A DNA stretch of 64,000 nucleotides from Alphaproteobacteria bacterium (GTDB lineage: Bacteria; Pseudomonadota; Alphaproteobacteria; MPNO01; UBA830), in the NCBI GenBank assembly GCA_022822405.1, contig JAJEBT010000113.1:21099-85098 (forward strand), given 5' to 3'. Below are positions 1 to 13,368 of the stretch, in pieces (position 1 is the first letter of the stretch; each line of letters opens with the position of its first letter). A program made the translations under genes and the position numbers. The notes beneath the pieces were generated by a model. That model ran no database searches. It was given only the letters and a program-made list of their open reading frames with translations, and was not told where the DNA came from.

Positions 1-818
1 ACGAAGTCCTCCGAGATCGACGGATCGTAGTACGGGAAATCGCGCTCGACGACCTGCGCGATCAGCTCCGCCTCGGTCTCGGGGAAGGTCTTCCGGCCAA
101 CCACTGTCGCGAGTCCGACATCCTCCTTCAGCGCCGCCTGCACCCTGACGATCGCGCGGACCGCAGCCGCGACCTCGTCGGGATCGCTCTCGATCCGCGC
201 CTCGGTGGTAACAAGCGAGGGCTGGGTGTAGTTGAAGGCCGGCTTCGGTCCGAGGCCGTGCCGGGGAGCGAACACGACGGTCCCGACGCCGCGGGTCACC
301 GCAACCTCGGTGCCCATGCCGTTGGCCCAGAAGGCATCGATCTGTCCGGCCTCGAGCGCCTTCGCCGCGGTCACGCCGAACGAGATTCCGCCGCCGGACG
401 CTCCCGGGACCGGCCCGATCTCGACATCCTTCTCGTCGTCGACACCGAGTTCCCTCAGCATGCGCGCAAGCCCCACGTCGACCCAGGGCGCCGCGCCGAT
501 GCGGAGCCCCTTGAGGGCGGAAGCGTCACCCGGCGTCACGTCAAGGTCGGCCCGCACCACGAGGAACCAGTACATGCCCTGCGAAAGCGCGCACAGAAGC
601 TTGCCTCCCCGCCATTCGGGAAAGGCGGAAAGCGTCGAATGTGCCGATCCCGCGACATAGTCGGCCTGGCCATCCCTGAGCGCCTCGTAGCAGGCAGCGA
701 CGGGGTAGATGAGTTCGTAGCTGGCCTCTACCCCTTCCTTTTCGAAGAAGCCGAGTTCAACGGCAGCCTGGGCGGGAAAGTACGAGTTCGAGATGAGATC
801 GGGGATGGCTATTTTCAT
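1..818 (-). CDS. NMT1/THI5-like ABC substrate-binding protein (3' end cut by window edge)
   Basis: The reading frame starts with ATG at 818 and runs off the left edge, giving 272 codons. The protein opens directly with a periplasmic-binding-protein fold of the NMT1/THI5/SsuA type: an N-terminal beta strand, then AAVELGFFEKEG, then a GQADYVAGSAHST-type ligand pocket. Such proteins bind small organic ligands (taurine, pyrimidine precursors, aromatic acids) for ABC importers. No signal peptide is visible, so it may be cytoplasmic, start further upstream, or belong to the stand-alone NMT1-like proteins found beside catabolic genes. No permease or ATPase gene is seen; they could lie to the left. 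The ligand cannot be told from sequence. Confidence 0.75.
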   Translation of the reverse strand, partial: MKIAIPDLISNSYFPAQAAVELGFFEKEGVEASYELIYPVAACYEALRDGQADYVAGSAHSTLSAFPEWRGGKLLCALSQGMYWFLVVRADLDVTPGDASALKGLRIGAAPWVDVGLARMLRELGVDDEKDVEIGPVPGASGGGISFGVTAAKALEAGQIDAFWANGMGTEVAVTRGVGTVVFAPRHGLGPKPAFNYTQPSLVTTEARIESDPDEVAAAVRAIVRVQAALKEDVGLATVVGRKTFPETEAELIAQVVERDFPYYDPSISEDF

Positions 819-960
819 CTTGCGGTTCCTGTCACTGGTCGAAGGAGCATTTGGCCGGAGTCTACCGGCTTCGGAATCGATTGGCGACCGAATCGGATAC
901 CGGCGCTGCGCCGACCGCAGGCCGCCTCGTATTGCCGACTGCCGTCCCCGCGATGACCGG

Positions 961-1584
961 CTATGCGACGCTGAAATCGAGCGCCTTCCGGACGCCCTCG
1001 CGGGCGCTCATCTCGTCGAACCAGCGATCAATATCGGGACAGCCTTCCGCATATTGCGGCACCACCGCCCGGCATCGGAGCATGATCGGATAGAGCGCAA
1101 AATCCGCAATGGTGACCTCGTCTCCCGCGCAGTAGTGCCGCTCCGCGAACTGCCGGTTCCAGACCCTGAGATACTGGTTGAGGCGCCGCCCGAACATGTC
1201 CATCGTCGGCACGTGCGGCTCTGCCTCGCGCCCGATCGTGAGCACCGCCATCAACGTGCCGTTGAGATCGGTGCCAATCCCCCAGAAATCGCGCCAGAAC
1301 AGGGGATCCATCTCGAGTTCCTTGGGCAGGAACCTGCCGGACAGGTAGGAGAGGCCGATCAGCATGTTCATGGATTGCGTCATCACCAGTTCCCCGTCGT
1401 CCGGGCCTTCGGAGCTGATGAGGACGGGCACAAGCCCGAGCGGGTTGAGGGCGAGGAACTCGGGTTTTCTGTGCTCTCCGGCCTGCAGGTCAACGACATG
1501 CAGGGCGTATTCGAGTCCGCACTCCTCAAGCATGATTCTGGGCCGCAGGCCGTTCGATGTCGGAGCGGTGTGGAGCTGAAGCAT
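961..1584 (-). CDS. Glutathione S-transferase family protein
   Basis: 207 residues, usual GST length. The N-terminal thioredoxin-like domain has the SNGLRPRIMLEE helix and the NPLGLVPVL cis-proline loop that binds glutathione. The C-terminal all-helical domain carries the conserved TIADFALYP N-capping motif. The start at 1584 is preceded by GGGAGAAAG, a good ribosome site; longer frames lack one. It probably conjugates or isomerises electrophiles in the cytoplasm. Gentisate dioxygenase lies 3 kb away, and maleylpyruvate isomerases are GST-related, but the generic motifs do not prove that role. It is followed on the same strand by the binding-protein gene. Confidence 0.85.
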   Translation of the reverse strand: MLQLHTAPTSNGLRPRIMLEECGLEYALHVVDLQAGEHRKPEFLALNPLGLVPVLISSEGPDDGELVMTQSMNMLIGLSYLSGRFLPKELEMDPLFWRDFWGIGTDLNGTLMAVLTIGREAEPHVPTMDMFGRRLNQYLRVWNRQFAERHYCAGDEVTIADFALYPIMLRCRAVVPQYAEGCPDIDRWFDEMSAREGVRKALDFSVA

Positions 1585-1662
1585 GTTCTTTCTCCCGGAT
1601 GTCGGTTCAATGATGGGGTCGGCCTCGGGGGTCCGGGCGGCGGCAGACATCTGCCGGACCGG

Positions 1663-2142
1663 TCAGGTGCCCGCGGTTCCTGACGGCGGCCGGCCGTCGC
1701 CGGCGAGTTGCGCGAGCACGGCCATCGCCCGCCTGCGGTCGTCCGGATCGAAGTCTTCGAGAATTCGCGCTTGGGCGCGCTCCATGGCCTCGAAAGCCGA
1801 GAAGAGAATGGCTTCGCCCTCGGGCGTGATCTCCACGGCGTTGGCCCTCTGGTCCTTCTTGGTCCGCGCCCTCGCGATCTGCCCGCGATCGACGAGGCGC
1901 CTGAGAATCTCGGCGAGCGTGCTGCGGTCGATACCGGTTGCGTGAACGAGGTCGGTCTGGCTCACACCCCGGTTCTGGAACACGCTCAGCAGGATCGCGA
2001 ACTGGCGCGGCGTCGGCCCGTCCTCGCCAACCTCCTCGACGAACAGGTCGATCGCGCGCTGCTGGCATCGGCGAAGCAGATGCCCCGGCGCATTGCTCAG
2101 GGAATAGCGGCGGACCCGCTCTGTCAGCTCGTCGGACTTCAT
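1663..2142 (-). CDS. MarR-family transcriptional regulator
   Basis: 159 residues with a winged helix: PTPRQFAILLSVFQNRGVSQTDL, then the recognition region GIDRSTLAEILRRLVDRG and the wing TKKDQRANAVEITPEG. MarR proteins are dimeric repressors released by small phenolic or organic ligands. It is divergent from the LLM at 2267, and the 124-bp gap holds an 18-bp imperfect inverted repeat typical of a MarR operator. Control of itself, the LLM and perhaps the GST is therefore likely. The start at 2142 fits the domain; a longer upstream frame would cross the operator and is rejected. Confidence 0.9.
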   Translation of the reverse strand: MKSDELTERVRRYSLSNAPGHLLRRCQQRAIDLFVEEVGEDGPTPRQFAILLSVFQNRGVSQTDLVHATGIDRSTLAEILRRLVDRGQIARARTKKDQRANAVEITPEGEAILFSAFEAMERAQARILEDFDPDDRRRAMAVLAQLAGDGRPPSGTAGT

Positions 2143-2181
2143 GGCTACGGCCTGCCAGCTTGCGAAAGGGACGTAAAAAAA

Positions 2182-2199
2182 TATTCTGTACACGGAATA
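2182..2199. promoter_or_regulatory. Imperfect palindrome in the marR/LLM divergent region; candidate MarR operator
   Basis: TATTCTGTACACGGAATA, with 14 of 18 positions symmetric and perfect 5-bp outer arms TATTC/GAATA. It sits 40 bp from the marR start and 68 bp from the LLM start in an AT-rich patch of an otherwise GC-rich region, the size and position expected for a MarR dimer site. Binding is inferred. Confidence 0.5.
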
Positions 2200-2266
2200 A
2201 TTTGTGCCGTAAAGTGCCTCCGTGGCGATGCCGCGACCGGCAGGCCGGACAAGGATGGGGGAAATC

Positions 2267-3331
2267 ATGGAATTCGGGATGCAGTTCTTCCCCGATGTGG
2301 GACCGGACCAGAAGTCTGGACAGCAGTATTTCGACGAATGCCTGCGGCTGGCGGAATACGCCGACACCTACGGCTACACGCACATGCGCACGGTGGAGCA
2401 CTACTTCCATCCCTATGGCGGATACAGCCCCAACCCGATCGTGTTCCTGAGCGCGCTCTCGCAGCGGACCGCGAAGTCACGCATCGTTACCGGCGCCATC
2501 CTCCCGGTGTTCAACAACCCGCTCAAGCTGGCCGGCGAGGTCGGCATGCTGGACGCGATCTCCGGCGGCCGTGCCGAGATCGGTTTCGCGCGCGCGTTCC
2601 TGCCGCATGAATATGAACGCTTCGGCGTGGATCTCGACGAGAGCGTGGCGCGATTCGACGAAGGCATGGAGCAGGTAGGATTGCTGCTTACCGGCGAGAA
2701 CGTCTCGCACGAGGGGCGATTCCACAGTTTCAAAAACGTGACCTCGCTGCCGCGCCCGACGACCACACCGCGCCCGCCATTCTGGACGGCAGCGTTCACG
2801 ACGCCCGAATCGTTCGAAAAGGCCGGACGGGTGGGCAACCGCATCATGGCTATTCCCATCGGCGGCGCGCAGATGGCCGAACTGATCGGAATCTACCGCG
2901 AAGCGTGGAAGTCCGCCGGACACCCCGGACAGGGCCGCGTCATGCTGGCATTCCACATGTACTGCGCGGAGACGGAGGAGGAGGCCGTGCGGGTCGCGCG
3001 CGATCCGCTCAACCGCTACCTGAAATCGCTCGTCGACGCGGCCAGCGCCTGGGTCGACGGCACGCAGTCGGACGCCTACAAGGGCTATGACAGGATGATC
3101 AGCGCTCTCAGCCGCGAGACCTTCGAGAGCCAGGTGGAGAAGAACGCGGCGTGGGTCGGAACGCCCGAGCAGCTGATCGAGTCCATCCGCGAATACGACG
3201 ACAGCGTGGGCGGGTTCGACGATGCCTCGCTGCAGGTGAACTTCAACGACATGGCCTTCGAGGATGCCGAACGCTCCGTCAAGCTCTTCGGCGAAAAGGT
3301 CATGCCGGCATTCGCTGAAGCGGCAGGCTAG
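2267..3331 (+). CDS. LLM class flavin-dependent oxidoreductase
   Basis: 354 residues of the bacterial luciferase-like monooxygenase fold (TIM barrel using reduced flavin from a partner reductase). Typical elements are the N-terminal strand MEFGMQFFPDVGP, the TVEHYF motif, SRIVTGAILPVFNNPLKLAGE and the SGGRAEIGFARAF flavin-phosphate region. The C-terminal part carries VGTPEQLIESIREY, common in LLM proteins. The start at 2267 follows a GGGGGAA site; the in-frame ATG at 2222 would add residues outside the fold. Probably regulated by the divergent MarR. Substrate unknown. Confidence 0.85.
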   Translation: MEFGMQFFPDVGPDQKSGQQYFDECLRLAEYADTYGYTHMRTVEHYFHPYGGYSPNPIVFLSALSQRTAKSRIVTGAILPVFNNPLKLAGEVGMLDAISGGRAEIGFARAFLPHEYERFGVDLDESVARFDEGMEQVGLLLTGENVSHEGRFHSFKNVTSLPRPTTTPRPPFWTAAFTTPESFEKAGRVGNRIMAIPIGGAQMAELIGIYREAWKSAGHPGQGRVMLAFHMYCAETEEEAVRVARDPLNRYLKSLVDAASAWVDGTQSDAYKGYDRMISALSRETFESQVEKNAAWVGTPEQLIESIREYDDSVGGFDDASLQVNFNDMAFEDAERSVKLFGEKVMPAFAEAAG

Positions 3332-3406
3332 GCCTGTCGGCGGCGGGCGCGTTGTCGCCGGTCAGTACATGGTCCGCCCGCCCGCCACCAACGGCGCCGT
3401 GCTGAC

Positions 3407-4378
3407 GTGACGGTCCTTGTTACCGGAGTCGCCGGCTTCATCGGCTGCGATACGGCGCTTCGTCTGCTTGACCGCGGCGAACGCGTGGTCGGCATCGACA
3501 ATGTCAGCGGATATTACAGCACCCGCCTGAAACAGGCCCGGCTCGACCGCCTCGAGGGTCGTGACGGGTTCACCTTTCACAGGATTGATCTCGCCGACCG
3601 CGGTGCGCTCGCGGCCGCGCTCGACGACACTGCGGATGTCCGGCGCGTGGTCCATCTCGCGGCGCAGCCCGGCGTGCGCCACTCCATCGACCACCCCTTC
3701 GACTACGTCGACGCCAATCTGGCCGGCCATGTCGAGATTCTCGAATACTGCCGCCGCCGGGAAGGGCTCGAACATCTCGTCTATGCCTCGTCGAGCTCGG
3801 TCTATGGAGACACCTCCCGGCGGCCCTTCTCGGTCGCGGACAGGACAGGACGGCCCCTGTCCCTCTACGGAGCGACCAAGCTCGCCTGCGAACAGATGAG
3901 CCACTGCTACAGCCACCTCTACGGCCTGCACCAGACCGGGCTCCGCTTCTTCACCGTCTATGGCCCGTGGGGCCGGCCCGACATGGCGGTCTACACGTTC
4001 ACCGATGCGATCGCGGCCGGACGGCCGATCAGGGTCTTCAACCGCGGCGATATGCGGCGCGATTTCACCTTCATCGACGACATCGTCACGGGTGTGCTGG
4101 CGGCGCTGGACAATCCGCCCCCGGCCGAGGCGCCGCACCGGCTGTACAATATCGGCAACAGCCAGCCGGAGCCGCTCGACCGCCTGATCGGACTCATCGA
4201 GACGGCGCTCGGGAAAAGGGCCGAGATGATCATGGAGCCGATGCAGCCCGGCGAGGTCGGCGAGACCCATGCAGACATCGGGGAGACCAGGCGGGACCTC
4301 GGTTTCGAGCCCGTCACGACGCTCGAATCCGGCATCCCCAGATTCGTGGAATGGTACCGCTCCTACCACGGAGCCTGA
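3407..4378 (+). CDS. NAD-dependent epimerase/dehydratase, UDP-glucuronate 4-epimerase-like
   Basis: 323 residues of an extended short-chain dehydrogenase. The N-terminal Rossmann motif GVAGFIG binds NAD. The SSSSVYG and YGATK (Tyr-x3-Lys) motifs form the active site. RFFTVYGPWGRPDMA and FNRGDMRRDFTFIDDIV are characteristic of UDP-glucuronate 4-epimerases (CapI/LspL type), which make UDP-galacturonate for surface polysaccharides. GTG at 3407 is the only plausible start because no in-frame ATG lies upstream. It stands alone, with no glycosyltransferases nearby, so the polysaccharide served is unknown. A related UDP-glucose epimerase or dehydratase is the alternative. Confidence 0.85.
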   Translation: MTVLVTGVAGFIGCDTALRLLDRGERVVGIDNVSGYYSTRLKQARLDRLEGRDGFTFHRIDLADRGALAAALDDTADVRRVVHLAAQPGVRHSIDHPFDYVDANLAGHVEILEYCRRREGLEHLVYASSSSVYGDTSRRPFSVADRTGRPLSLYGATKLACEQMSHCYSHLYGLHQTGLRFFTVYGPWGRPDMAVYTFTDAIAAGRPIRVFNRGDMRRDFTFIDDIVTGVLAALDNPPPAEAPHRLYNIGNSQPEPLDRLIGLIETALGKRAEMIMEPMQPGEVGETHADIGETRRDLGFEPVTTLESGIPRFVEWYRSYHGA

Positions 4379-4567
4379 CACCGGTCCCGGGCGGATGGCC
4401 GTCTGCCGGATCGCTCCCGGAGCGGGAGAATCCGGTCTCCGGCCCGCGGCAAAGATGACAGTGAAAGCGCCAGGTGTTACCCTGCGCGCCCGGCGAGTCG
4501 CGGTGCCCGCACGTGCCGGACACCAGCGGACCCCGGCAGATTTCCAGCCCCGCAAGGAGGACGGACC

Positions 4568-5626
4568 ATGGACAGAGCCCTGCACGAAAAGCCAGAGATG
4601 ACCAACAGCCGCGCCGATTTCTACGCGCGGATGGCGACCCGGAACATGACCCCGCTGTGGGAGGTCCTGCATACCCTGCTGGCGGAAGAGCCGGTGACGG
4701 AGGCAACGCCGCACAAGTGGGATTACGAGGAGTGCCGGCCATACATCATGGAATCGGCGGACATCATTTCCGCCGAGGAAGCCGAGCGCCGCGTCATGGT
4801 CCTCGAAAACCCGACGCTCGAGGGCCGCTCCTGCATCACCGAGGCACTCTATGCGGGGTTGCAGCTCATCATGCCGGGCGAAATCGCGCCCGCGCACCGC
4901 CATTCCCCAGCGGCGCTGAGATTCATCGTCGAGGGCACCGGCGCCTACACCGCGATCGATGGCGAGAAGGCGTACATGGAGGTCGGCGACCTCATCCTCA
5001 CCCCGTCCTGGCAATGGCACGATCACGGGCATACGGGCGACGTGCCGGTGGTCTGGCTCGACGGGCTCGACATTCCGCTGGTCCGCTATCTCGGGCCGGT
5101 ATTCGCGCAGCCCTACCCGGAACCGGAGTTTCCCCAGGGACGGCCATCCGGCGACAACATGTTCCGCTACGGCGCCAACATGCTGCCGGTCGGAGCGAAG
5201 TTCGACACCCAGAACTCGCCCGTTTTCCACTATCCCTATGTCAAGACCCGCGAGGCCCTCGAAAACCTGTCCCGTTCCGGAGACCCCGATCCGCGCCACG
5301 GCTTCAAGCTGGAATACATCAATCCCGTTACCGGCGGCCCGGTCATGCCGACGATTGGCACCCACATGCAGAAGCTGCCCGCGGGCTTCCAGGGCGAGGT
5401 CTACCAGACCACGGCGGCATGGGTGTATTCGGTCGCCGAGGGATCGGGACGCACCCGCATCGGAGACCGCGTGTTCGACTGGAAGGCCAAGGACACGTTC
5501 GTGGTGCCGGCATGGTATCCGCACAGCCACGAGGCCGACGGCGACGCCTTCCTGTTCAGCTTCACCGACCAGCCGGTCCAGCAGAAGCTCGGGCTGTTCC
5601 GCGAACAGGCCAACGGCAGCGCCTGA
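4568..5626 (+). CDS. Gentisate 1,2-dioxygenase (bicupin)
   Basis: 352 residues, the usual length of gentisate 1,2-dioxygenases, cytoplasmic Fe(II) enzymes that open gentisate (2,5-dihydroxybenzoate) to maleylpyruvate. The N-terminal cupin has the ligand set H110-x-H112 in PAHRHSPAALRF and H151 in SWQWHDHG. The inactive-type C-terminal cupin includes WYPHSHEADGDAFLFSFTD. An AGGAGG site precedes the ATG at 4568. No fumarylpyruvate hydrolase or dedicated isomerase lies next to it, so the pathway must be completed elsewhere. Salicylate or 1-hydroxy-2-naphthoate dioxygenase are family alternatives. Confidence 0.88.
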   Translation: MDRALHEKPEMTNSRADFYARMATRNMTPLWEVLHTLLAEEPVTEATPHKWDYEECRPYIMESADIISAEEAERRVMVLENPTLEGRSCITEALYAGLQLIMPGEIAPAHRHSPAALRFIVEGTGAYTAIDGEKAYMEVGDLILTPSWQWHDHGHTGDVPVVWLDGLDIPLVRYLGPVFAQPYPEPEFPQGRPSGDNMFRYGANMLPVGAKFDTQNSPVFHYPYVKTREALENLSRSGDPDPRHGFKLEYINPVTGGPVMPTIGTHMQKLPAGFQGEVYQTTAAWVYSVAEGSGRTRIGDRVFDWKAKDTFVVPAWYPHSHEADGDAFLFSFTDQPVQQKLGLFREQANGSA

Positions 5627-5643
5627 ACCGCAACACGGCGCCT

Positions 5644-5661
5644 GCGGCGCGATCGCGCCGC
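5644..5661. repeat. Perfect 18-bp palindrome between convergent genes
   Basis: GCGGCGCGATCGCGCCGC lies in the 50-bp gap between the dioxygenase stop and the gltB stop. It would form a strong hairpin on either RNA strand, but no U-run follows on either side. It may act as a bidirectional 3'-end stabiliser or weak terminator. Confidence 0.5.
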
Positions 5662-5676
5662 GGGCGGCCGCGCCCG

Positions 5677-10209
<4,533 letters not shown>

Positions 10210-10219
10210 CTCTCGCCCC

Positions 10220-11665
10220 TCAAGCCGCCTCGGCCGTCGCCGCAGCGGCCGCCTTCGCCTCTAGATAGGTGTGGATCGACGCGGCCGCCTCGCGTCCGTC
10301 GCGGATCGCCCAGACCACCAGCGACGCACCGCGCACGATATCGCCGGCAGCAAACACCCCGTCGAGGCTGGTCGCCATCGTCCTGTAGTCGACGGCAACC
10401 GTGCCCCAGCCGGTGACCCCCAGTTCGGGCGTGTCGAACAGCAGCGGCAGCTCCTCGGGATCGAAGCCGAGAGCCTTGATGACAAGATCGGCGTCCTCGC
10501 CGAAGCTCGAACCCGGAATCGGCTCCGGCGTCTGGCGGCCCGAGGAGTCGGGCACGCCCAGATGGATCCGCTGCGCGCGCACAGCGCGCACCCGGTCGTC
10601 TCCCAGAAACGCCTCGGGGGCCGCCAGCCAGGCGAATTCGACACCCTCCTCCTCGGCATACTGAACTTCGCGGCGCGAGCCCGGCATGTTTGCGCGGTCG
10701 CGGCGATAGAGGCACTTCACCGACAGCGCTCCCTGACGCACCGCTGTGCGCACGCAGTCCATCGCCGTATCGCCGCCGCCGATGACGACGATCTTCCTGC
10801 CCTCGGCATTGAGCGTGCCGTCATCGAAGGCCGGCACGCTGTCTCCGAGGCCCTTCCGGTTGGACGCGATGAGAAAATCCAGCGCCGGCACGATATTGGC
10901 GAGGCCCGAACCCGGCGCCTTGATGTCGCGGGCCTTGTAGACACCGGTTGCGATCAGGATCGCATCGTGGCGCTCGCGCAACTCGGCGAACGACATGTCC
11001 CGCCCGACCTCGAACCCGGGATGGAAGATGACGCCGCCCTGCTTCAAGAGGTCGACGCGCCGCCCGACGACATGCTTTTCCAGCTTGAAATTCGGTATCC
11101 CGTAAACCAGCAGGCCGCCGATCCGATCGTGGCGGTCATAAACATGCACCTGGTAGCCGTGGCGGCGCAGCTCCTCCGCCGCGGCAAGGCCGGCCGGTCC
11201 GCCGCCGATGACGCCGACGCTTTCCCCGCGTTCGCTGAGCGGCGACACCGGCCGCACCCAGCCGCGCTCGAAAGCCGTATCCGTAATGTACTTCTCGACC
11301 GAACCGATGGTGACGGTGCCGTGCCCGGCCTGCTCGATGACGCAGTTGCCCTCGCACAACCGGTCCTGGGGACAGATCCGGCCGCAAATCTCTGGCATGT
11401 TGTTGGTGGCCGAGGAAACCTCGTAGGCTTCCTCGAGCCGCCCCTCGGCGGTCAGCATGAGCCAGTCCGGAATGTTGTTGTGCACCGGACAGTGAACCTG
11501 GCAGAACGGCACACCGCATTGCGAGCAGCGGCCCGCCTGTTCGGCCGCCGCATCCGGATCGAACTGCCGGTAGATCTCGTCGAAGTCCGCACGACGCATG
11601 TCCGCCGGACGCTTCTCCGGCGTCCGGCGATCGCGGTCAACGAACTTCAGCATCTGCTCAGGCAT
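10220..11665 (-). CDS. gltD: Glutamate synthase (NADPH) small subunit
   Basis: 481 residues. The N-terminal cysteine motifs CSQCGVPFCQVHCPVHNN and CGRICPQDRLCEGNC bind two [4Fe-4S] clusters. A FAD-binding GGGPAGLAAAEEL follows, then the NADPH-binding Rossmann GGGDTAMDC. It passes electrons from NADPH to the large subunit. It is the first gene of the gltDB operon, 88 bp downstream of a well-formed sigma-70-type promoter. Confidence 0.97.
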   Translation of the reverse strand: MPEQMLKFVDRDRRTPEKRPADMRRADFDEIYRQFDPDAAAEQAGRCSQCGVPFCQVHCPVHNNIPDWLMLTAEGRLEEAYEVSSATNNMPEICGRICPQDRLCEGNCVIEQAGHGTVTIGSVEKYITDTAFERGWVRPVSPLSERGESVGVIGGGPAGLAAAEELRRHGYQVHVYDRHDRIGGLLVYGIPNFKLEKHVVGRRVDLLKQGGVIFHPGFEVGRDMSFAELRERHDAILIATGVYKARDIKAPGSGLANIVPALDFLIASNRKGLGDSVPAFDDGTLNAEGRKIVVIGGGDTAMDCVRTAVRQGALSVKCLYRRDRANMPGSRREVQYAEEEGVEFAWLAAPEAFLGDDRVRAVRAQRIHLGVPDSSGRQTPEPIPGSSFGEDADLVIKALGFDPEELPLLFDTPELGVTGWGTVAVDYRTMATSLDGVFAAGDIVRGASLVVWAIRDGREAAASIHTYLEAKAAAAATAEAA

Positions 11666-11752
11666 CGATTCCCCCGCCGGTACCCCGGAAACGTCACGCG
11701 CGTCGGCGTGACGCCCGCGTCAATCGCGCATCTAGCCACATGCGCGAGACGT

Positions 11753-11781
11753 ATTTCAGCAAAAAACCCGGAAAATGTCAA
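11753..11781 (-). promoter_or_regulatory. Promoter of the gltDB operon
   Basis: On the minus strand a perfect -35 TTGACA (11776-11781) is separated by 17 bp from TGAAAT (11753-11758). It lies 88 bp upstream of the gltD start in an AT-richer patch. The rest of the gap to 12110 shows no gene; reading frames there have no recognisable protein. Confidence 0.65.
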
Positions 11782-12110
11782 CATCAGTATCCTTCTTTGC
11801 ACAGGAACGGATGATTTTTCCACAAGCGAACTAGCAGGCTGATTTAATGCTCGATTTTTTGTCACAAAATGGTACTAAATCCAGAAAAGCCGAAACGCTG
11901 ATGATTTCCGATGGCCGCGACCGCCGCACCGGACGTCTCGCGGCGCCGGCAGGCGGAGATTCCGCAGATCCGGCGCCGCGCCCGGCTGTCCGTTCAGGCC
12001 CCGCCGGCAACCGGTTCCGCCCTGCCCGCACCGCCGACCGATTGCACGGGACACGGCCGAGTGAATATACTCGGCAACGCTCCGGCGGCGGCCCGGCAAC
12101 TGTCTTGCGG

Positions 12111-13298
12111 ATGACGATGCAGCATTACGACGTAGCGATAGCGGGTGGCGGGATCATGGGCTGTGCGACAGCCTATTTCCTTGCCGCATCGCCCGACTTC
12201 AGCGGTTCGGTTGTCGTCGTCGAGCGCGACCCGACCTACCAGAGCTGTTCGGCAACCCGTTCCCTGGGCGGCATACGCCAGCAGTTCACCACGCCCGAGA
12301 ACATACGCATGTCGATGTTCGGCGCAGAGTTCGCCCGCGCCGCCGACGAACTGCTGGGCGTCGACGGCGAGCGATGCGATGTGACCTTTCGCGAACAAGG
12401 CTATCTGATGATGGCCAGCGCGCACGGCGCAGGGACATTGCGGCAGAACCTCGATCTGCAGCGCCGTTTCGGCGCCGCGGTCGAGTTCTTCGAGGACGAT
12501 GCGCTGGCCGAACGCTTCCCGTGGCTCAACCCGGAGGGCGTCGGCGGCGCAGTCTTCGGCCATGCCAACGAGGGCTGGCTCGATCCCAACACGCTGCTCA
12601 CCGGGTTTCGGCGCAAGGCGCGATCCCTCGGCGTCACCTTCCTCAAGGACGAGATCACGCAACTGGACCGCACGGCCAATACCGTTACCGGCTTCCGGAT
12701 GGCGGAACACGGGACGATTGCGGCGGGCGTGACCGTACTTGCCGCAGGGGCCAGCGCCGGGGCCATGGCGCAAACCGCCGATGTGTTCCTGCCGGTCTGG
12801 CCCAAGAAGCGCTACGTCTACGTGTTCGACTGCCGCGACGACCTGCAGCATGCGCCGCTGACGATCGATCCGGGCGGCGTAGCCTTCCGGCCCGAGAGCG
12901 GCCAGTATCTCGGCACCGTCTCACCGCCGGAAGACGAGGATCCCGACAGCGATCCGCTCGACTTCGAGGTCGACCATGCGCCGTGGGAGGACGTCATCTG
13001 GCCCGCCCTGGCGCACCGCGTGCCGGCATTCGAGAGCGTGAAGGTAACGGGGTTCTGGGCCGGTCATTACGACTTCAACGTCTTCGACCGCAACGCCATC
13101 CTCGGCCCCCATCCGGAAATCACCGGGCTGCTGTTCTGCAACGGTTTCAGCGGCCACGGCGTTCAGCAGGCGGCCGCCGCCGGCCGTGCGATCTCCGAAC
13201 TGATCTCGTTCGGCGAATATCGCGCAATCGATCTGACGCGTTTCGGTTTCGAACGGATCGCAGCCAACACCCCGGTTCTGGAAACCAACGTCTTCTAG
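12111..13298 (+). CDS. FAD-dependent oxidoreductase (DadA/sarcosine-oxidase-like, FOXRED1 type)
   Basis: 395 residues of the D-amino-acid oxidase superfamily. The dinucleotide motif GGGIMG begins at residue 12, followed by VVVVERDPTY and SLGGIRQQF, and near the end GFSGHGVQQAAAAGRAI, the FAD-contacting glycine loop. Such enzymes oxidise secondary or tertiary amines or amino acids such as sarcosine or dimethylglycine. Start is ATG 12111 or 12117. The open frame continues far upstream, but that part has no protein character. Substrate not deducible. Confidence 0.8.
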   Translation: MTMQHYDVAIAGGGIMGCATAYFLAASPDFSGSVVVVERDPTYQSCSATRSLGGIRQQFTTPENIRMSMFGAEFARAADELLGVDGERCDVTFREQGYLMMASAHGAGTLRQNLDLQRRFGAAVEFFEDDALAERFPWLNPEGVGGAVFGHANEGWLDPNTLLTGFRRKARSLGVTFLKDEITQLDRTANTVTGFRMAEHGTIAAGVTVLAAGASAGAMAQTADVFLPVWPKKRYVYVFDCRDDLQHAPLTIDPGGVAFRPESGQYLGTVSPPEDEDPDSDPLDFEVDHAPWEDVIWPALAHRVPAFESVKVTGFWAGHYDFNVFDRNAILGPHPEITGLLFCNGFSGHGVQQAAAAGRAISELISFGEYRAIDLTRFGFERIAANTPVLETNVF

Positions 13299-13368
13299 CC
13301 CGCGCGGTGGCAGGCGACCCGTCATGCGGCTATAGTCCGCAGCCCCCCGCCGATGCCGGACGATTCAC

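Noticed and set aside
3362..5530. Minus-strand open frame of 722 codons
   Set aside because: Antisense to the epimerase and gentisate dioxygenase genes, both with clear catalytic motifs; the frame shows no family features.
11847..12110. N-terminal extension of the FAD oxidoreductase frame
   Set aside because: The added residues are Arg/Pro/Gly-rich with no family match; the GGGIMG motif should be close to the N-terminus.
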